The translations under genes were made by a program, and so were the position numbers. DNA of 64,000 nucleotides, from assembly GCA_037447605.1 (NCBI GenBank), contig CM074808.1, positions 3,971,467-4,035,466 on the forward strand, read 5' to 3'. The DNA is from Zygnema circumcarinatum. Taxonomy: Eukaryota; Streptophyta; Zygnematophyceae; Zygnematales; Zygnemataceae. This document shows, in pieces, positions 20,787 through 32,863 of the stretch (position 1 is its first letter; the number at the start of each line of letters is the position of its first letter). A model generated the notes under the pieces. The model searched no databases, was not told the DNA's origin, and saw only the letters and a program-made list of their open reading frames with translations.

Positions 20787-23344
20787 CAAACCCTAAACCC
20801 TGAATACCTAAACCTTAAGCCCTCAAATTACGCAAGGAGGATTGGCCCGACTGACTACCCAAGCCAACCCTAAATCCCGAACACAGCATTGCATTGCAAA
20901 CCAAAAATAAGGTCAAACTTTCAAACCAAGTTTTCTAATTGCAAACCAGGAAGTGCCCTGAAGAAGGAACCCTAATGCACAAATCGAAACCCTAACCCTA
21001 ATCTTGGCCTGCAATCCCCTGCTTCTGACGTGGCAGGCGCTGCGGCGTCCAAGCCAGCTGCCGGCAGGACGACGTCCCACGTGGCGGTAATGCCACGTGG
21101 CGCTTTTATGTGCGCCAGGTGGCAGGCCACGTGTGTCACGTCCCCTCTCTGCAGCAGTGGCAGGCGCCAGAAAGTGAGTCCATATCCGTACAGTGTCCGT
21201 ACTGCGCTTTTCCATTGCGTCACTGGGAAAAAAATGGTGAAATTCGGATCATGTCTGTAATACTCTTCCGAATAGGAATTTGAGCATTCAAGGCAAGCGA
21301 GAAATGTTTCAGTCTGCCCAAATTTCGGCGTGACGACGAACCAAAAGATTCGGTCATATGAGTATCCGTACACGGGCAGAATATGGAAATATTTAATGAC
21401 TGCCCGCCATCCAGTCTGTCTCGGTCAACCATGGGCTTGCGAGTCTTGCGAAACTCACATAACATTTGTCCTTGACCGTTCTCCTATCCCTGCCCGCCGG
21501 TCAAACCTTTGACTCCACAAACTGAAAATTTCCCTCTTTCAAATTTCTGCCCGCTTTGTTTGGAGGCGCCGTCAGGAGGCGCTGCAGGCGCGCCGCCCGC
21601 AGAGGGCACACTGTCCGCACGTGTGAAGGCCGCTCGAGCGCGCGACACGTGGCTTGCACGTGTGAGGGAGCCACGCCGTCGCGCCACGTGGCGCGTGCCG
21701 CTGCATTCCACGGCCCTTCTCTTCCTCGTCTGCTGCCCGAAGCGGCCGCCATAGAGGCTGCCGCAGCGGGGGGTTGCTTCCCCCGCCCCCCCGTTCGGAC
21801 TCAGGTTTTAGGGTTTTGGCGACCTTCTATTGCAAGTAAGCTCTCTCTCTTTCTCGCTCACTTCCCACCCCCTCTCTCACTCTCGCCACTCACTCTCTCT
21901 CTTTCTCTCCCGACCCCCTCCCGCTCTCTCTTCCCCCGTCTCTCCCACTCTCTCTCTCTTCTCCTCTCCCCACCACTCTCTACCTCTCTTCCCATTTCAA
22001 TCCCGCTCTCTCTCTCTCTTTACCCCCTCGTTCTCTTCACCTCTTTCTCTCTCCACTCTGGCCCTCTCCGTCCCCCTCCCAGACTCTCGCGACCCTCAAA
22101 ATGCGATTTTTTTGAACGAACAAACCTGTCACGTGTCTTCATCCACCGCTATCAGTCCCCCCCCTTCGCCTCCCTCGTCTTTCACAAAATGTGCATCTAA
22201 GTTTTAGCTGCCGCGTGGCTTCGTCTGGAATCTAGGGAGGGGGGTTGGGGGGGAGGAGGAGGAGGGGTGGGGCCGGAGACGGAGGAGGAGAAAGGAGGAG
22301 AGAAGGCAGCGCAGGGATCAAACACAATAACGGGAAGTTCCTGCCAGCTGTCAGGAGCTGATTGGTCACCTTTCTGCGACCTGGAGTGGTGCCACGTGGC
22401 AGAATTTATGGCTGCCCCTCGCTGGTACTTGCAGTTTACGCGCCGCCTCCCGCCGCCTGGCAAGGGAAGCGCTTCTAAGTTAGGGTTTGGGGACCCTCCT
22501 TTCTCGAAAAAATGTGGACATCCAAATGTGAACAGTGCGCTGTCTCAAAGAAACACACGGTCGAAGGATCATAGGTGCGAAAATATGCAGGGTTTGTGTT
22601 TGATCTTTTTCTTGGGAGCTTAGTTTTGCTTGAGCAGAGGTTAAAGTTAAGGTTAGAGACCAAGGTTAGGGGTGTGATTAGGGTTAAGGTTTAGGATGAG
22701 GTCAAGGCAAAGACTTGGCTGGGCTTAGGGTTAAGGCCGAGAGTGAGATTGGGTTAAGATTGGAAGCGAGTTGTTGAGAACTTGGCAAAAGCTCGTGTTT
22801 TCTCTTGATCGATAAGAGCTGCAACCTTGAAAAGATTGTGTTTGGTGCTGCAAATGTGAAGACTTTCTAAAATTCACACGAGAAAGTCTAGTCATTCAAG
22901 TGCTAGGGTTGATTAACAAAGGATGTTGTTTTCTCCTCTACTCCCTCAGCTAGGGTCACCCTTTTTCCTCTCTCCCCTTCTCTCCCTCTCATACTCCTTT
23001 TTAAACCCTTTCGTCACGTTACTTCATCGTTCACATAGTCAAACCTACTAGCCTCCTTTTTCTCTCAGCTCCAAAAACCAGACCCTAAGAATTCCAGAAT
23101 CTTGAATCCCACATTTAGGGTTGAGAAGGGAGAAGGAAGGTTGAGGGGAAAAGGAAGGACTTAACTTGCGATCTCGTTCACAAACCTATAAGTCATGTTT
23201 GGCGTTCTTCATCGTCGGGTTTTTCATTCCTTCTTTTAGCCGTTATTCTGAGGAGGCTGTTTGAATGATGTTGAATGCGATCAGTTAAGTTAACTCGTCT
23301 GTTTCTTTTTGTTTCTCTTGAATTTCAGGAGAACTGTTCTTGGC
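20787..23344. other. Non-coding spacer with clustered CACGTG motifs
   Basis: No exon chain was found. 21070-21140 and 21600-21700 are dense in CACGTG(G/T) hexamers, and 22383-22400 has another CCACGTGG. 21835-22090 is CT-rich. 22625-22760 and 23100-23170 carry degenerate TTAGGG/TTTAGGG-like units. The right end should hold the 5' region, and probably a first exon, of the GT14 gene that follows. Confidence 0.45.
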
Positions 23345-25751
23345 ATGCCGGCCGTCTTTTTCGCCGCCATTATCATTGTGGGGGCTGCTGTTGCTCTAGT
23401 GACGTCAGCAGTGATGCTGCCGCATAGTGTGGGAGGTCTTCGGTACTTTGGAGAATCTATTTATTATAGAATTTATGCGCTATTTGGGTTTGAAGAACCT
23501 CTTATGGTGACAGAAAAAGGTGAGAATTTGAATCAAACTTGAATCTTCTGGGTGATCTTTAATGATAAGTTTCTTGGCATGGCACAATGGACGGCTCTTG
23601 AAGCTTCTTGGAAATGGACTTCCATGGAAGTTCCGTTCCGTTCCCTTTCTTCCTCTTCTGTTGCCTTAGACTATGTCCTCATGTTGGGTGAAGTGGGTCG
23701 GGAATGTGAGGTCCAGATTTGCAATTATTTCAGCGCGCTCTAGATAGCTCAAAAGAGTTTCAAATTCCGCATGGGCCTGTTAAGGTGAGCTTTTCAACTG
23801 GGATAAAAGCATTTGGATGTCCGTTGCTGGAGGGGAGGGCGGGGGAGGAAGAGCGAGAGAGGGAGAGAGCGAAAAAAAAAAGAAAGAAAGGGAGGGAGAG
23901 CGAGAACCTTGTGACTTGCTGACCCTGAAATCCTAAGGCTGCAAAGTTTATGACCCGGAAAGATTGGAAAACTCCAGTTCCGTACAAACCTGAAACTCTG
24001 GAAGCTTGCAAAAATCTTCAATCCAGAAAACCCTACCAACTTCAAAGTTTTAAACTTGCAAACTTGCAGATTGCTTTCATGTTTCTCACGAGAGGACCGC
24101 TGCCACTCGCTCTTCTCTGGGAGCGTTTCTTCAAGTACGGCTTTTGCCCTAAAACCTAAAAATCCCGAATGTCTTTCAAACCCTAAATCTGAGTTCCATG
24201 AACCCTAATACGCTTCATGTTTTGAAGTCATTAACATTCATCATCACGAAAATGAAGCAAAAAGAGGTTTCAGGCTTTCCTCTCTCTCTCTCTCTTTCTC
24301 ACTCCCCTTCCCCTCCCTCCCTCCCTCCTCCCTGTTTCACCAAGCTTGAATGAATGAACAAAAAGAAAGCCTTGCTGTTTTTTTTGGTGGGCGGGTATAT
24401 ATATATATTCAGAGGCCATAACGATAAATATTCTATTTACATTCATGCCGACCCGGGGTATACATATTCCAAAGGAGAGCTACCAAAGTCTTTTGTTGGT
24501 CGGGCCATTGCAAGTGAGGTATGATTTTTTCCCCTTTGCTTTTCTTGGACATTCCCTTTGGAATTTGAGGGGCTATTCAAGGAATTCTTCTTGGGGAATG
24601 GTTTTAGGGTTTGCAGGCCTGGTTAAAGGGCGAGTAAGGACTTTTAGGGTTTCTCAAGCTTATGCAATTCTTAGAGTTTTTTGAAGTTGCAGGGCTTCTA
24701 GAGCGTCTATGGCGTATAAAACCTATTGGCTTTTCAGGCTTCCATCAGATAATTAGGATTTTTCAGGGGTTCACACATTTAAGGTTTTTATGTGCTCTGC
24801 AGTTTTTAGAGTTTTGTTTTGGGTTTCCCTTATTCCTTTGGACTTAGACCATTCCTAGCAAGCGCTCTCTCTACACCCTGGAAGCCTTAGAAACCCTAAA
24901 AGCCACATTTGGGGTTCTCGCAAAAACCTCAAAAATCTCATAAGCCTGAAAAGTGAGTTTGATCCCTTCTCGCCCCTCCTTCCCCCCCGCCCCTTTTCCC
25001 TCCCACTCTCTCTTTTTTTTTTCTCACCCTCTTCTTTTTGCGGTGGATGAACCTTTCTTTTTTTTGGCAGCCCGTGACCTGGTCCTCCCTCAGCATGGTG
25101 GCTGCCGAACGGAGACTATTGGCTACAGCACTCTTAGACCAAAAAAATTGGTATTTCGTTCTTCTTTCCGAAGCATGCATACCGCTGCATTCCTTCCCCA
25201 CCGTGTACACATACATTACGAAATCGCGGTATTCCTTTGTTACCATTACGCAGCAGGAGGACACATGGAAACCGGACATGTTGCCGGAGGTTCCTTTGAG
25301 TCGGTGGAGGAAAGGAGATGAGTGGAAGGAGCTCCATCGATCGCTTGCCCTAATCGTAATTAACGACACGAAATATTTTAAGAAATTCACTCGCCATTGC
25401 GCATGCAGGAGATGTGATTGGCACAAGGTGGGTGCTTCGGATGAGCACTACATTCCCACTCTTTTGTTCAATTCCAGGTCTCATCTGTTGGCCAATAGGA
25501 CGCTGACGTGGGTGGATTGGAAGAACCACGACCAATGGGAGCACCCCCATACGTACCAACCTCAAGAAGTCACCAAGGCCTTGATAAAGGAGCTCCAAGG
25601 AATGACTATTTTTAGGCCCTTCGCATACGATCGACCAATCGAATGCTCGCTTAGGGGCCAACCGCGGACTTGTTTTATGTTCGCACGGAAATTTGCAAAT
25701 ACAACGCTGCGGCCACTGTTGAGATTGGCGCCTTCCGTTATGGGGTACTAG
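23345..25751 (+). CDS. GT14 (DUF266, core-2/I-branching type) glycosyltransferase, paralog 1
   Basis: Golgi type II membrane protein of plant family GT14/DUF266; the substrate is unknown from sequence. Exons: 23345-23519 (hydrophobic anchor), 23670-23710 (tentative), 23734-23784, 24070-24134, 24413-24518, 25071-25751; at least 372 residues. Family motifs: IAFMFLTRGPLPLALLWERFF, YSIYIHADPGY, SLSMVAAERRLLATALLD, FVLLSEACIPLHSFPTVYTY, WRKGDEWKELHRSLALIVIND, SLTWVDW-like TLTWVDW. The first identified exon opens with an acceptor at 23328, so translation probably starts in an upstream exon I could not fix; ATG 23345 is the first in frame. Exon lengths 65 and 106 and their phases match the paralog at 37405-40322 exactly. 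Confidence 0.85.
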
Positions 25752-26731
25752 CACAACTGTGTATACTTATTCACTATGCAGTTAGGTAGAGAGTTGAAGG
25801 GGGGGGGGGGGAATTGGTCAGTGGGAGAGACCAGAGAGGGGAGAGGGAGGGGGGGGGGGGGAACAGGGAGATCTTGAAATGTGGGGACGCATGAACGGCG
25901 CGGTAGGTCGAGGCTCACATGTGGATCAGGAATTTTGAAACTGTCACTGGCGACATGGAACCCACCGATAATGTGACATTCAATGGCTTAGGACTGTAGG
26001 AGGTAGAAGGGAACAAAGTGAGAGAGAGAGAGAGAGAGAAGAAAGCGCGCGAGAGAGAGAGAGAGCGAGAGAGAGGCGAAGTAGAGCATAGGGATGAAGC
26101 GAACCGTCGGCCCGAAGTTTAGATGCAATCACAATTGATTTTTTCTTTTTTTTAAATTCAAATCAGACGTTTTGTGTGCATTGAACCCCGTTGGGAGTGT
26201 CACTAATAATAAATAATATACCGCGCCCCAGTCCGATGGTCCGTGGAGCCGTGGCGTGCCGGGAATGGATGGCAGATGAATTTCCTTCTGAAGCTTACAT
26301 AGCCACGCATGCATGCATCCCATCAGACATGCATGCCGCATGTGTGCTACACCCATGCATGCATGCATGCTGCATCTATGTCCCTGAACCACGCACATGC
26401 CTTTAAGCGCATGCATATGTCTTTTCTACATGCATGCATGCTTAGCCACCTGCTCACATTCCTACCCAGAGAGGTACACCCCTCCTGAGTCGTGATTCGT
26501 GGAATGCATGCATGCATACCTACCAAACATACATACATACATCCATCCATAATCATTCTATAGACCTTACAGTACGGAGATAGCGTACGGTGTGGGCTAC
26601 AACCAATCAAAACGAGGAATTTGTCTACCGTACTGTCTAACGAAAACAAGTTTTGGAGTGCGCTTTTGCCGCTTTCAGGGTTGGGAGTTGCTCTTTTTGC
26701 CACGTGGCGGCCTCTCCTGCTTCTGGCGGCC
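25752..26731. other. Spacer with CATGCATG clusters upstream of PAC
   Basis: It begins with poly-G and GA tracts (25800-26070). From 26306 to 26517 there are four clusters of CATGCATG (RY-type) repeats. A CCACGTGG lies at 26700-26707, close to the PAC start at 26732. This is presumably the PAC promoter; no coding exon was seen. Confidence 0.5.
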
Positions 26732-29321
26732 ATGGCCGGCTCCCTCAGCAGCATGGCGGCCATAAGACCTCCACGACTTTCGCCATGGCGGCGCTGCGAG
26801 GCTGCAGTTGCCCCGCAGTGGTGAGACCTACGTTCCGGGGTTTAGGGTTGAGGGCTTGGAATGGGCGAGGGAGGAATAGTGGAGAGGGAAAGGAGGGGAG
26901 GAGGAGAGGATGTTAATGAGAGAGATTAAGGGCAAGAGAGAAAGAAGGGAAACGAGGGAAGAGTGTGTGTGTGAGTTAGAGAGGAGAAAAGCGAGGAGAG
27001 AGGGAGAGAGAGGGGGGGGGGGGAACGAGCTGCAGATGATGCGGAATGCAGTACTTCCATGGTGCACTTTCCAAACATTATTTTAAGGTTTTCACCTTCT
27101 ATTGTCCCCCTTCTTGTCCAAATCATGCAGCAATATCAAAAGACCGTGAGATTGTTACGTTATATCTTTGTGCTTGCAAAAAAAGGGTGTTTTAGTGTTT
27201 CTTTGCCGGCAATATTTTTGTGTAGGCGCTGCGCAATCTCATGGAAACCGAGTTCAAGCCTCTGTTCAACTAATCTCGGTGCTGTCGCAGCAGCCTTTTA
27301 CGGTGGAATCATGTTTCAAAGGTAAATCTCTCTCTCCCTCCCTCCCTCCCTCGTCACCAACCTGTCATTTCCGTTCCTCCTCCCCTTCCCCTCCTCTCCC
27401 CATCTCTCTCTCTTCTCCCCTACATAAAAGAATTGTGCAGAATTTCAACCGTAAAGCCTTAACCGATATTAAACGATAACAATTACTCCGGATATTGGGA
27501 AAAAACCACTTGTACTCAAATGTGGGCATTATATCAAGAAAGTGCATGTGATTCCTTCCTTTGAACTGCAACATCCTCTGTTTGATTTGAGGGTTCAGGT
27601 CAGCAATGGAGGCATGCGATAGGAAAGCTTGTGACTCGTCATGGCGGAAACTCGAAGTTTCGAATGTCGGATGGGTACAGACAAAACTCCCAGAATATCT
27701 AATCTCCAGCTTGAAAACAGGTTTTTAACTTATAAATGGCCTTCTGAATTCTGAAGAGTTTTTACACTTCATGGTCAGCGGATGTCTCGGTTCGTTTTCT
27801 TTCTCTAAAGTGGGACTGTTGTTCTTGAAATTCATGAGAGTGAGTGTACTAGTAAGAGTGAGGGAAAGCGAGGGGAGGAAGAGAGTGAGTGATACACAAC
27901 GAGCGAGAGGGAGCGCGCAAGAGAGAGGGGGAGCGAGAGAGAGCACGCATGAGAGAAGAGGGGGGAGAGAGAGAGGGCAAGAGAGAGAGGGGGGGACGTT
28001 ATCCATAGTTTCATGCCATAACTCATATATTTTGCTCTTCCTTATGAACCGCAGGACCCGGAAGGCATTTTGGCGGCCCCTCAGCCGGGCCATATTGCTC
28101 GAAGGTCTCGGCAAAAGCAGCTGGCGGAGGACGAAGTTGTGAAGGAGGCGGAGGCGAAGGAGCTCAAGAGAGAGCAGGAGAGGCGCCAGATTGCCAGAGA
28201 GGTGAGTCATCTCTCTCCGTCCCCCACAGTCTCTGTCTCTCTCTCTCTTCCCTCACTGTCTCCCTCTACCTGTCCCCCTCTCCCTCCGCTCTCCCACTCG
28301 CCCTCTCGTTCCTTTCGTCTCTTTCTGACACACTCTCTCCCCCACTCTCTCCGTCGCCTTCACTTTTGCTCCCCCTCATTCCTTTCTACCCTCCTATAGT
28401 CGTCACATAACGCACTTCAACCCTAAATCCTCCTTGCGATCTTCTCCCTCTGACATGTTCCGAGGTGGACCCGCATTCCACCTGTGCAGGCCCGGGTGGT
28501 TCCGAGTTCAACCGTGGATCTGATCGAGTACTTTCTCCAAACGGAAGTTCAGGAAATTGAGTACGAAATAGCCCGCTGTCGCAGTCAACTTAACAACGTT
28601 TTTTTCGAAACAATTCGATCGGAAATGGGGATGCTTCGCTTTAGTGAAACTCAGTCACAAGAAAATTCGGATCGGTTGGCGGAATTAGAGGCATTGGAAG
28701 CAGCTTTGAAGAGCGGTATTGGTGAGGACATTACCAAACCCAAAAAAACGAAAAGACAATGTGAACTTTGAAACCCTAAAGGAGCGGTACACTGTAACCC
28801 TAAAAACTGACTAAGAATTAGCCGAAATTTGGGTTTTTGCAGAGGCTTACGACCGGTTTTCCGACGCCATTGTGGGAAGGAAGGAAGCCCTTGAGCAAAT
28901 ATTTTTTTCAAAGGATAAAAAGGCGACTCTTTTGGAGCTTTCTACCCAAAATCTTCTTGACCGGCCCCTTCTCGCTCTTCTCGACCAAAATATTGCAGCT
29001 GCCCGAGCAGCGGAAGAGGTGCGCTTTTTTTCTATGTTTCTTCACTCCTCCTTTCCCACTCCCACTCCCCCTCCCTTCTTGACTCCCGTTCTTATCACAG
29101 GGTGCATTGCTCAAGGTGGTTTTTTTACTTAGACGGCGTGAGTAGAAAGATCAGAAATTAACAGTTAGTGACATTTGTTGTATTGATGTGGTTTGCTGCT
29201 GTTCCGTTAAGTCTGTTTGGTTTTTACGGTGTCCTATGTGTTGCTCCCTCCGTTGCAGTCGCAAGCGGTGGAGTTCATGGAGAAGCTGCGAGGGGCAATC
29301 TTGAAATATATTACCGTTTGA
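26732..29321 (+). CDS. PAC: PALE CRESS (PAC) chloroplast biogenesis protein
   Basis: Plant-specific coiled-coil chloroplast protein needed for plastid RNA/ribosome maturation. Seven in-phase exons: 26732-26820, 27226-27321, 27599-27674, 28055-28201, 28490-28721, 28843-29018, 29259-29321, giving 292 residues (about 313 in Arabidopsis). Exons 1-2 are a Ser/Ala/Arg-rich transit peptide. Exon 4 is a charged helix (KEAEAKELKREQERRQ). Exon 5 has VDLIEYFLQTEVQEIEYEIA and SDRLAELEALEAALKSGI. Exon 6 has EAYDRFSDAIVGRKEAL, SKDKKATLLEL and RPLLALLDQNIAAAR. The protein ends FMEKLRGAILKYITV. These are the conserved PAC blocks as I remember the family. Start ATG chosen as the first in an open transit-peptide frame. 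Confidence 0.87.
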
Positions 29322-31522
29322 CCTTTGCGCTTTAGAGGACCCTTTTTTTTTTGTTTGGAATCATGAGTTTCTTTCGAAGAAGAAGCACGTCTATTGCCCT
29401 TTTTGAGGGGCATGTCCGTACAAACTATTTCCCACTTGTTCTGTAGCAGTTTGCGGAAAATGAAGTTCTCGGTGGGCATTGTTATTTTTTAATGCTCATT
29501 TTGAGCACTCTGAAAATAAATTTCTCCGCAAATGCTCGTTGGATGGAGGTCCTCCTGCGGGCTTCGGTGTGGCTCCCCTTTCTCCGTCCCTCCTCCCTCC
29601 CTGCTTTCCTCCCTCCTTCCCTCTGATCCCTCCTCTCCTGCTCTCCTTCGCTCCCCCACTCTCTCATTCTGCTCTCTCTCCCATCTCTTTCTCTCTCTCT
29701 GCTCTCCCTCTCTCTCAACTCTCTCCCTGTCACTCCCCCTCCTTCTCCTGCTGCCTACAAACTAACCAGCACGAGCTTCCTTCATGCGTATATCGAATTT
29801 TCAATTTTAACTATTGAATTGTTTCACGTGTAAGGGAAGAACTCCGTTGAACTTGCTGCAAAAACTACTTGGTCCCTTCGTTACTTTTGGTCTAGAATGG
29901 GCCAATCATAGTCGCCAGGGTAGGAAAAGTGCAAACGTGGCAATCCCTGATTGGCAAGCACTTAAACAGGGCACATTCAACGGAGACCCACCCTTTCTAG
30001 TTTTAGAATTTGTTTTCCCAACAAGAGTCGGACCGTTATGCCGTGGGTGGCGATCTTGGGGTTTGCGGGGCAGGTCAGGAGACTCGGGACAAGGACACGG
30101 GAAGCAGAAGTAAACATGACCACTAGTTTTCTTACTAGTTTGCAAACTAGGACCTGTTTGTTTTTAACTAAAAATTGTACCGAGGTTCGAACTGTTAAGT
30201 TTAGTGACCCGCTTTTGGGCGGGGCCGTGCAGGACTTCGATCGGAAGCGAGTGAAATGTCAGAGTTCCAATGACGTCAGTTCTGCGATTCAATCATTCAT
30301 CGAATCATCTCTCGTTCGTACATTTGTCGGCCAGTTAACGGTTCCGAATTTTTTCACCGTACGTGCTCGTGTACGGTACTGTATGGGAAAAAGGAGTGAT
30401 GTACGGTACGCAGTGTCAGGAGATTAGAACAATGTAGGTAGAGAGAGAGGGAGACCGGGGGGGGGGGGTGGGGGGGCGAAAGGGGGGAGAGAGAGGAAGG
30501 CAGAGTGGGAGGGAAAAGATTCGAGGAAGGAAGAAGAGGGAGAGGCGTACAGGGAGAGAGGAGACAAACAGAGGTGTACACTGAACGGATGAAAAAAAAA
30601 CATAATGTAAGATAAATGTCCAAACAAAAGAGGACCCAAAAGCCTAAAAAATAAAAGATTGCGAATTGACACGTCCCTTTTTAATGAAACGAAAAAGGTA
30701 AGGTATAGACATGTTTGCGCTTGACCTTCAGCCAACCTTCAGCGAAGCACTGTCGCTCCTTTACTTGCCATGCACTAAATAAAAAAAAAATGACATAAAA
30801 GACGTAGATACTTTCGACGATTCCAATCAGCTACCGCTTTATACACGTTGAAAGTAAAAAAATTCATCTGCCTAATTTACATTGCATATCTCCTTAAAAA
30901 ATTCCCCCAGAGCGAGGTGTTCGCACTCCCGCCAAAAAGTTTATTATATCGTTACATAACTCCTCTGCACTACGAGAGAGAGAGAGAGAGAGGCCTCTGC
31001 CGAGGGACGGTTTGGGGTTCAAGAAAATTGCTTCACCAATCGCTGCTTCCTTTCGCGTTTTTCTATTTTTGAACAATCTGCTGTTAACTTTTGGCGCGAA
31101 TTAAGTGGAGACCAATCGATTGTGAATTAAGGAAATGCGCGGAGGAAATGGGACATCAGAAGTTTCGTCAGTCGCTGTGGGGCTCGCCCAGGGAGGGCCG
31201 CTGTAGTGTGGTGGAGAGGGAGAGAGAGGGAGGAGGGGGAGGAGAGAGAGGGAGGAGGGGGAGGAGAGAGAGGTGGGAGGGAAGGGGGAGCCGTAGGGCG
31301 CAGACAGTTTTTCCTCGCTCCCCCGTCGCCGTCAGAAGCGACTGTTCGTCAGTTATCGCCACAAGCATGTCTTCCGCGAAGTAATCTCATGCTCTCCTTA
31401 AAAACGTCATTTTTTCTTCCCTCAAAGTCACTGAGTATCATTGATCCGCACCAAAAACCTGTCACGTGTCTCGCTTGCAAGTCACCTCTCTCTCCTCCTC
31501 CTCCTCCTCCCCCTTTCCCTAT
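29322..31522. other. Spacer between PAC and the AP2/ERF gene
   Basis: It holds the 3' ends of two convergent genes, a CT-rich block (29580-29750), a G-rich/GA block (30430-30560, 31200-31290), several GTACGGTAC-type strings near 30360-30410 and AT-rich filler. I found no exon chain on either strand. Confidence 0.4.
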
Positions 31523-31730
31523 CTACCCCCTCCCTTTCCTCCCCACCTCCTCCCTCACCTCCCATTCCTCCTTCACCACCTTTCCTCCCTCCCCCCTCCT
31601 CCCCCTCCTCCCCCCTCCCCCTCCCCCTCTCCCTCTCCCCTCCCCCTCCCCCTCCCCCTCCCCCTCTCCCTCTCCCCTCCCCCTCCCCCTCCCCCTCCCC
31701 CTCCCCCTCCCCCTCCCCCTTCCCACCCCC
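31495..31730. repeat. Pyrimidine-rich (CCT/CCCCCT)n low-complexity tract
   Basis: More than 200 bases of almost pure C/T on the plus strand. On the minus strand it codes the Gly/Arg and Gly/Glu-rich C-terminal end of the AP2/ERF protein, and all three frames are open in both directions. Confidence 0.9.
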
Positions 31731-32617
31731 CCCGGCCCCTCGAACCCCAGCACGTCCCCGAAGCGCGGGTTGAGGAAGGCGCTGGAGTGCCCAAAGTTCG
31801 TCCTCGCGGCGGCCCCTCTCACAGCGCGCGCCGCGCGGTCGTACGCGAGCGCGGCCTCCTCCGCGCTCTCGAACGTGCCCAGCCACGCGCGCACGCCGAA
31901 CTTCACGTCCTTCAGCTCCGCGATCCACCGCCCGGAGGCGCGCTGCCGCACGCCCTTGTACTTGAGCTCGGAGGCCGACCGCCGCCGGCGCTTGCGAGGG
32001 GGAGGGGGAGGGAGAGAGGAGGGAGAGGGGGAGGGGGAGGGAGAGGGAGAGGGAGAGGGGGCGGGGGCGGGGGCGGATTGGGAGGCGGCATGGAACGAGG
32101 GGGCAGTTCCTCGGACTGTTGGGGTTGTGTCGGTGGAGGAGACGGAGAGGAGGCGGAGGGGGTTCTTTGTGACGGAGGGCTGTTCCGTCGCGACGGACTG
32201 ATCGGAGGGGCTCCATGCGGAGGCGGAGACAATTGCGGGTAAGGCGCTTGTTCCGCTGCTGTCTCTCTCTGAGAGAGAGGGTTCAGAGAAGGTGCATTTG
32301 ACCTCTCCCTCACTCTCTCTCCATCCCTCTCTCCGTACCTCCTCTGCATCCCACTCCCACTCCCTCTCCCTCCCTCTGTCCCTCTCCGCCTCCAGCCGGA
32401 GCTTCGACTCGCAGAGGAAGTCACTGAGCTCCATGAGAGGGGATGGAAGGGATGACGTGGTCTCTGCGGGTTCCACCACGTGGCGCGTGCAGGGCGCGCT
32501 CCAGCAGCTTCTGGCAGCGTCCATGGGCGGCAGGTCGTCCGCGGCGGACGGGAACATGTCCCCCAGCAGCCGCGCCCACTCCCGCTCCAGGGCGCAGTTG
32601 AACGGATAGTCGGACAT
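31523..32617 (-). CDS. AP2/ERF-domain transcription factor (ERF type, single AP2)
   Basis: Intronless gene of 364 residues with a single AP2 domain, a DNA-binding fold that recognises GCC-box/DRE-type sites in the nucleus. The domain runs from [19 protein letters not shown] through [20 protein letters not shown] to RTNF, with the YRG-like (KYKGVRQR) and RAYD-like elements. ERF factors of the RAP2.11/ERN type share the GVRQR.SGRW variant. N-terminal 200 residues are Ser/Pro/Glu-rich, and a basic patch (PPRKRRRRS) before the domain is a likely nuclear localisation signal. Downstream of the domain the frame passes through a G/C tract giving Gly-Arg and Gly-Glu repeats. Start ATG 32617 is preceded by a GA-rich leader and a TATA box. 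A longer upstream in-frame ATG at 32881 lies before the TATA box and is rejected. Confidence 0.88.
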   Translation of the reverse strand: MSDYPFNCALEREWARLLGDMFPSAADDLPPMDAARSCWSAPCTRHVVEPAETTSSLPSPLMELSDFLCESKLRLEAERDRGREREWEWDAEEVRREGWRESEGEVKCTFSEPSLSERDSSGTSALPAIVSASAWSPSDQSVATEQPSVTKNPLRLLSVSSTDTTPTVRGTAPSFHAASQSAPAPAPSPSPSPSPSPSPSSLPPPPPRKRRRRSASELKYKGVRQRASGRWIAELKDVKFGVRAWLGTFESAEEAALAYDRAARAVRGAAARTNFGHSSAFLNPRFGDVLGFEGPGGVGRGRGRGRGRGRGRGRGEGEGEGEGEGEGRGRGGGGGGRRGRRGEGGKVVKEEWEVREEVGRKGRG

Positions 32618-32639
32618 GGCGGGAGGGAGAGAGCGAGAC

Positions 32640-32822
32640 GGAGCGAAAGGCCGTAGAGAGAGAGAGAGCAGAGAGAGAGCAGAGAGAGAGAGCAAAGAAA
32701 GAGAGAGAGAAAATATATAGAGAGCAGAGAGAGAGCAGAGAGAGAGAGAGAAGAGAGAGAGAAGAGAGAGAGGGCAGAGAGAGAGCAGAGAGCAGGGAGG
32801 GGGGGAGGGAGGGAGGGAGGGA
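32640..32822. repeat. GA/GAGCA low-complexity leader of the AP2/ERF gene
   Basis: Imperfect GAGAGAGCAGA units on the plus strand (TCTCTGCTCTC in the gene's sense strand) fill the presumed 5' untranslated leader between TATA box and start codon. CT-rich leaders are common in plant promoters. Confidence 0.75.
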
Positions 32823-32856
32823 GTGGAGCGTGACGGACGTAGTGGCAGCGCCGGCT

Positions 32857-32863
32857 CTTTATA
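32857..32863 (-). promoter_or_regulatory. TATA box of the AP2/ERF gene
   Basis: CTATAAAG on the minus strand, about 240 bases before the ATG at 32617. The sequence between is a GA/GAGCA-rich tract that would be the 5' untranslated leader. Confidence 0.6.

Noticed and set aside
21556-22200. 214-codon plus-strand ORF in the G-box spacer
   Set aside because: Arg/Ala-rich then CT-derived Ser/Leu; overlapping ORFs in other frames, no motif, no matching exons.
29842-29985. 10-base inverted repeat CTCCGTTGAA...TTCAACGGAG about 135 bases apart
   Set aside because: Too short and isolated to support a transposon or structured RNA; no further similarity between the arms' flanks.
31206-32242. Pro/Ser and Gly/Arg-rich ORFs of 244-331 codons opposite the AP2/ERF gene
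   Set aside because: Shadows of the AP2/ERF gene and its C/T tract; the AP2 domain frame is the only one with a recognisable fold.
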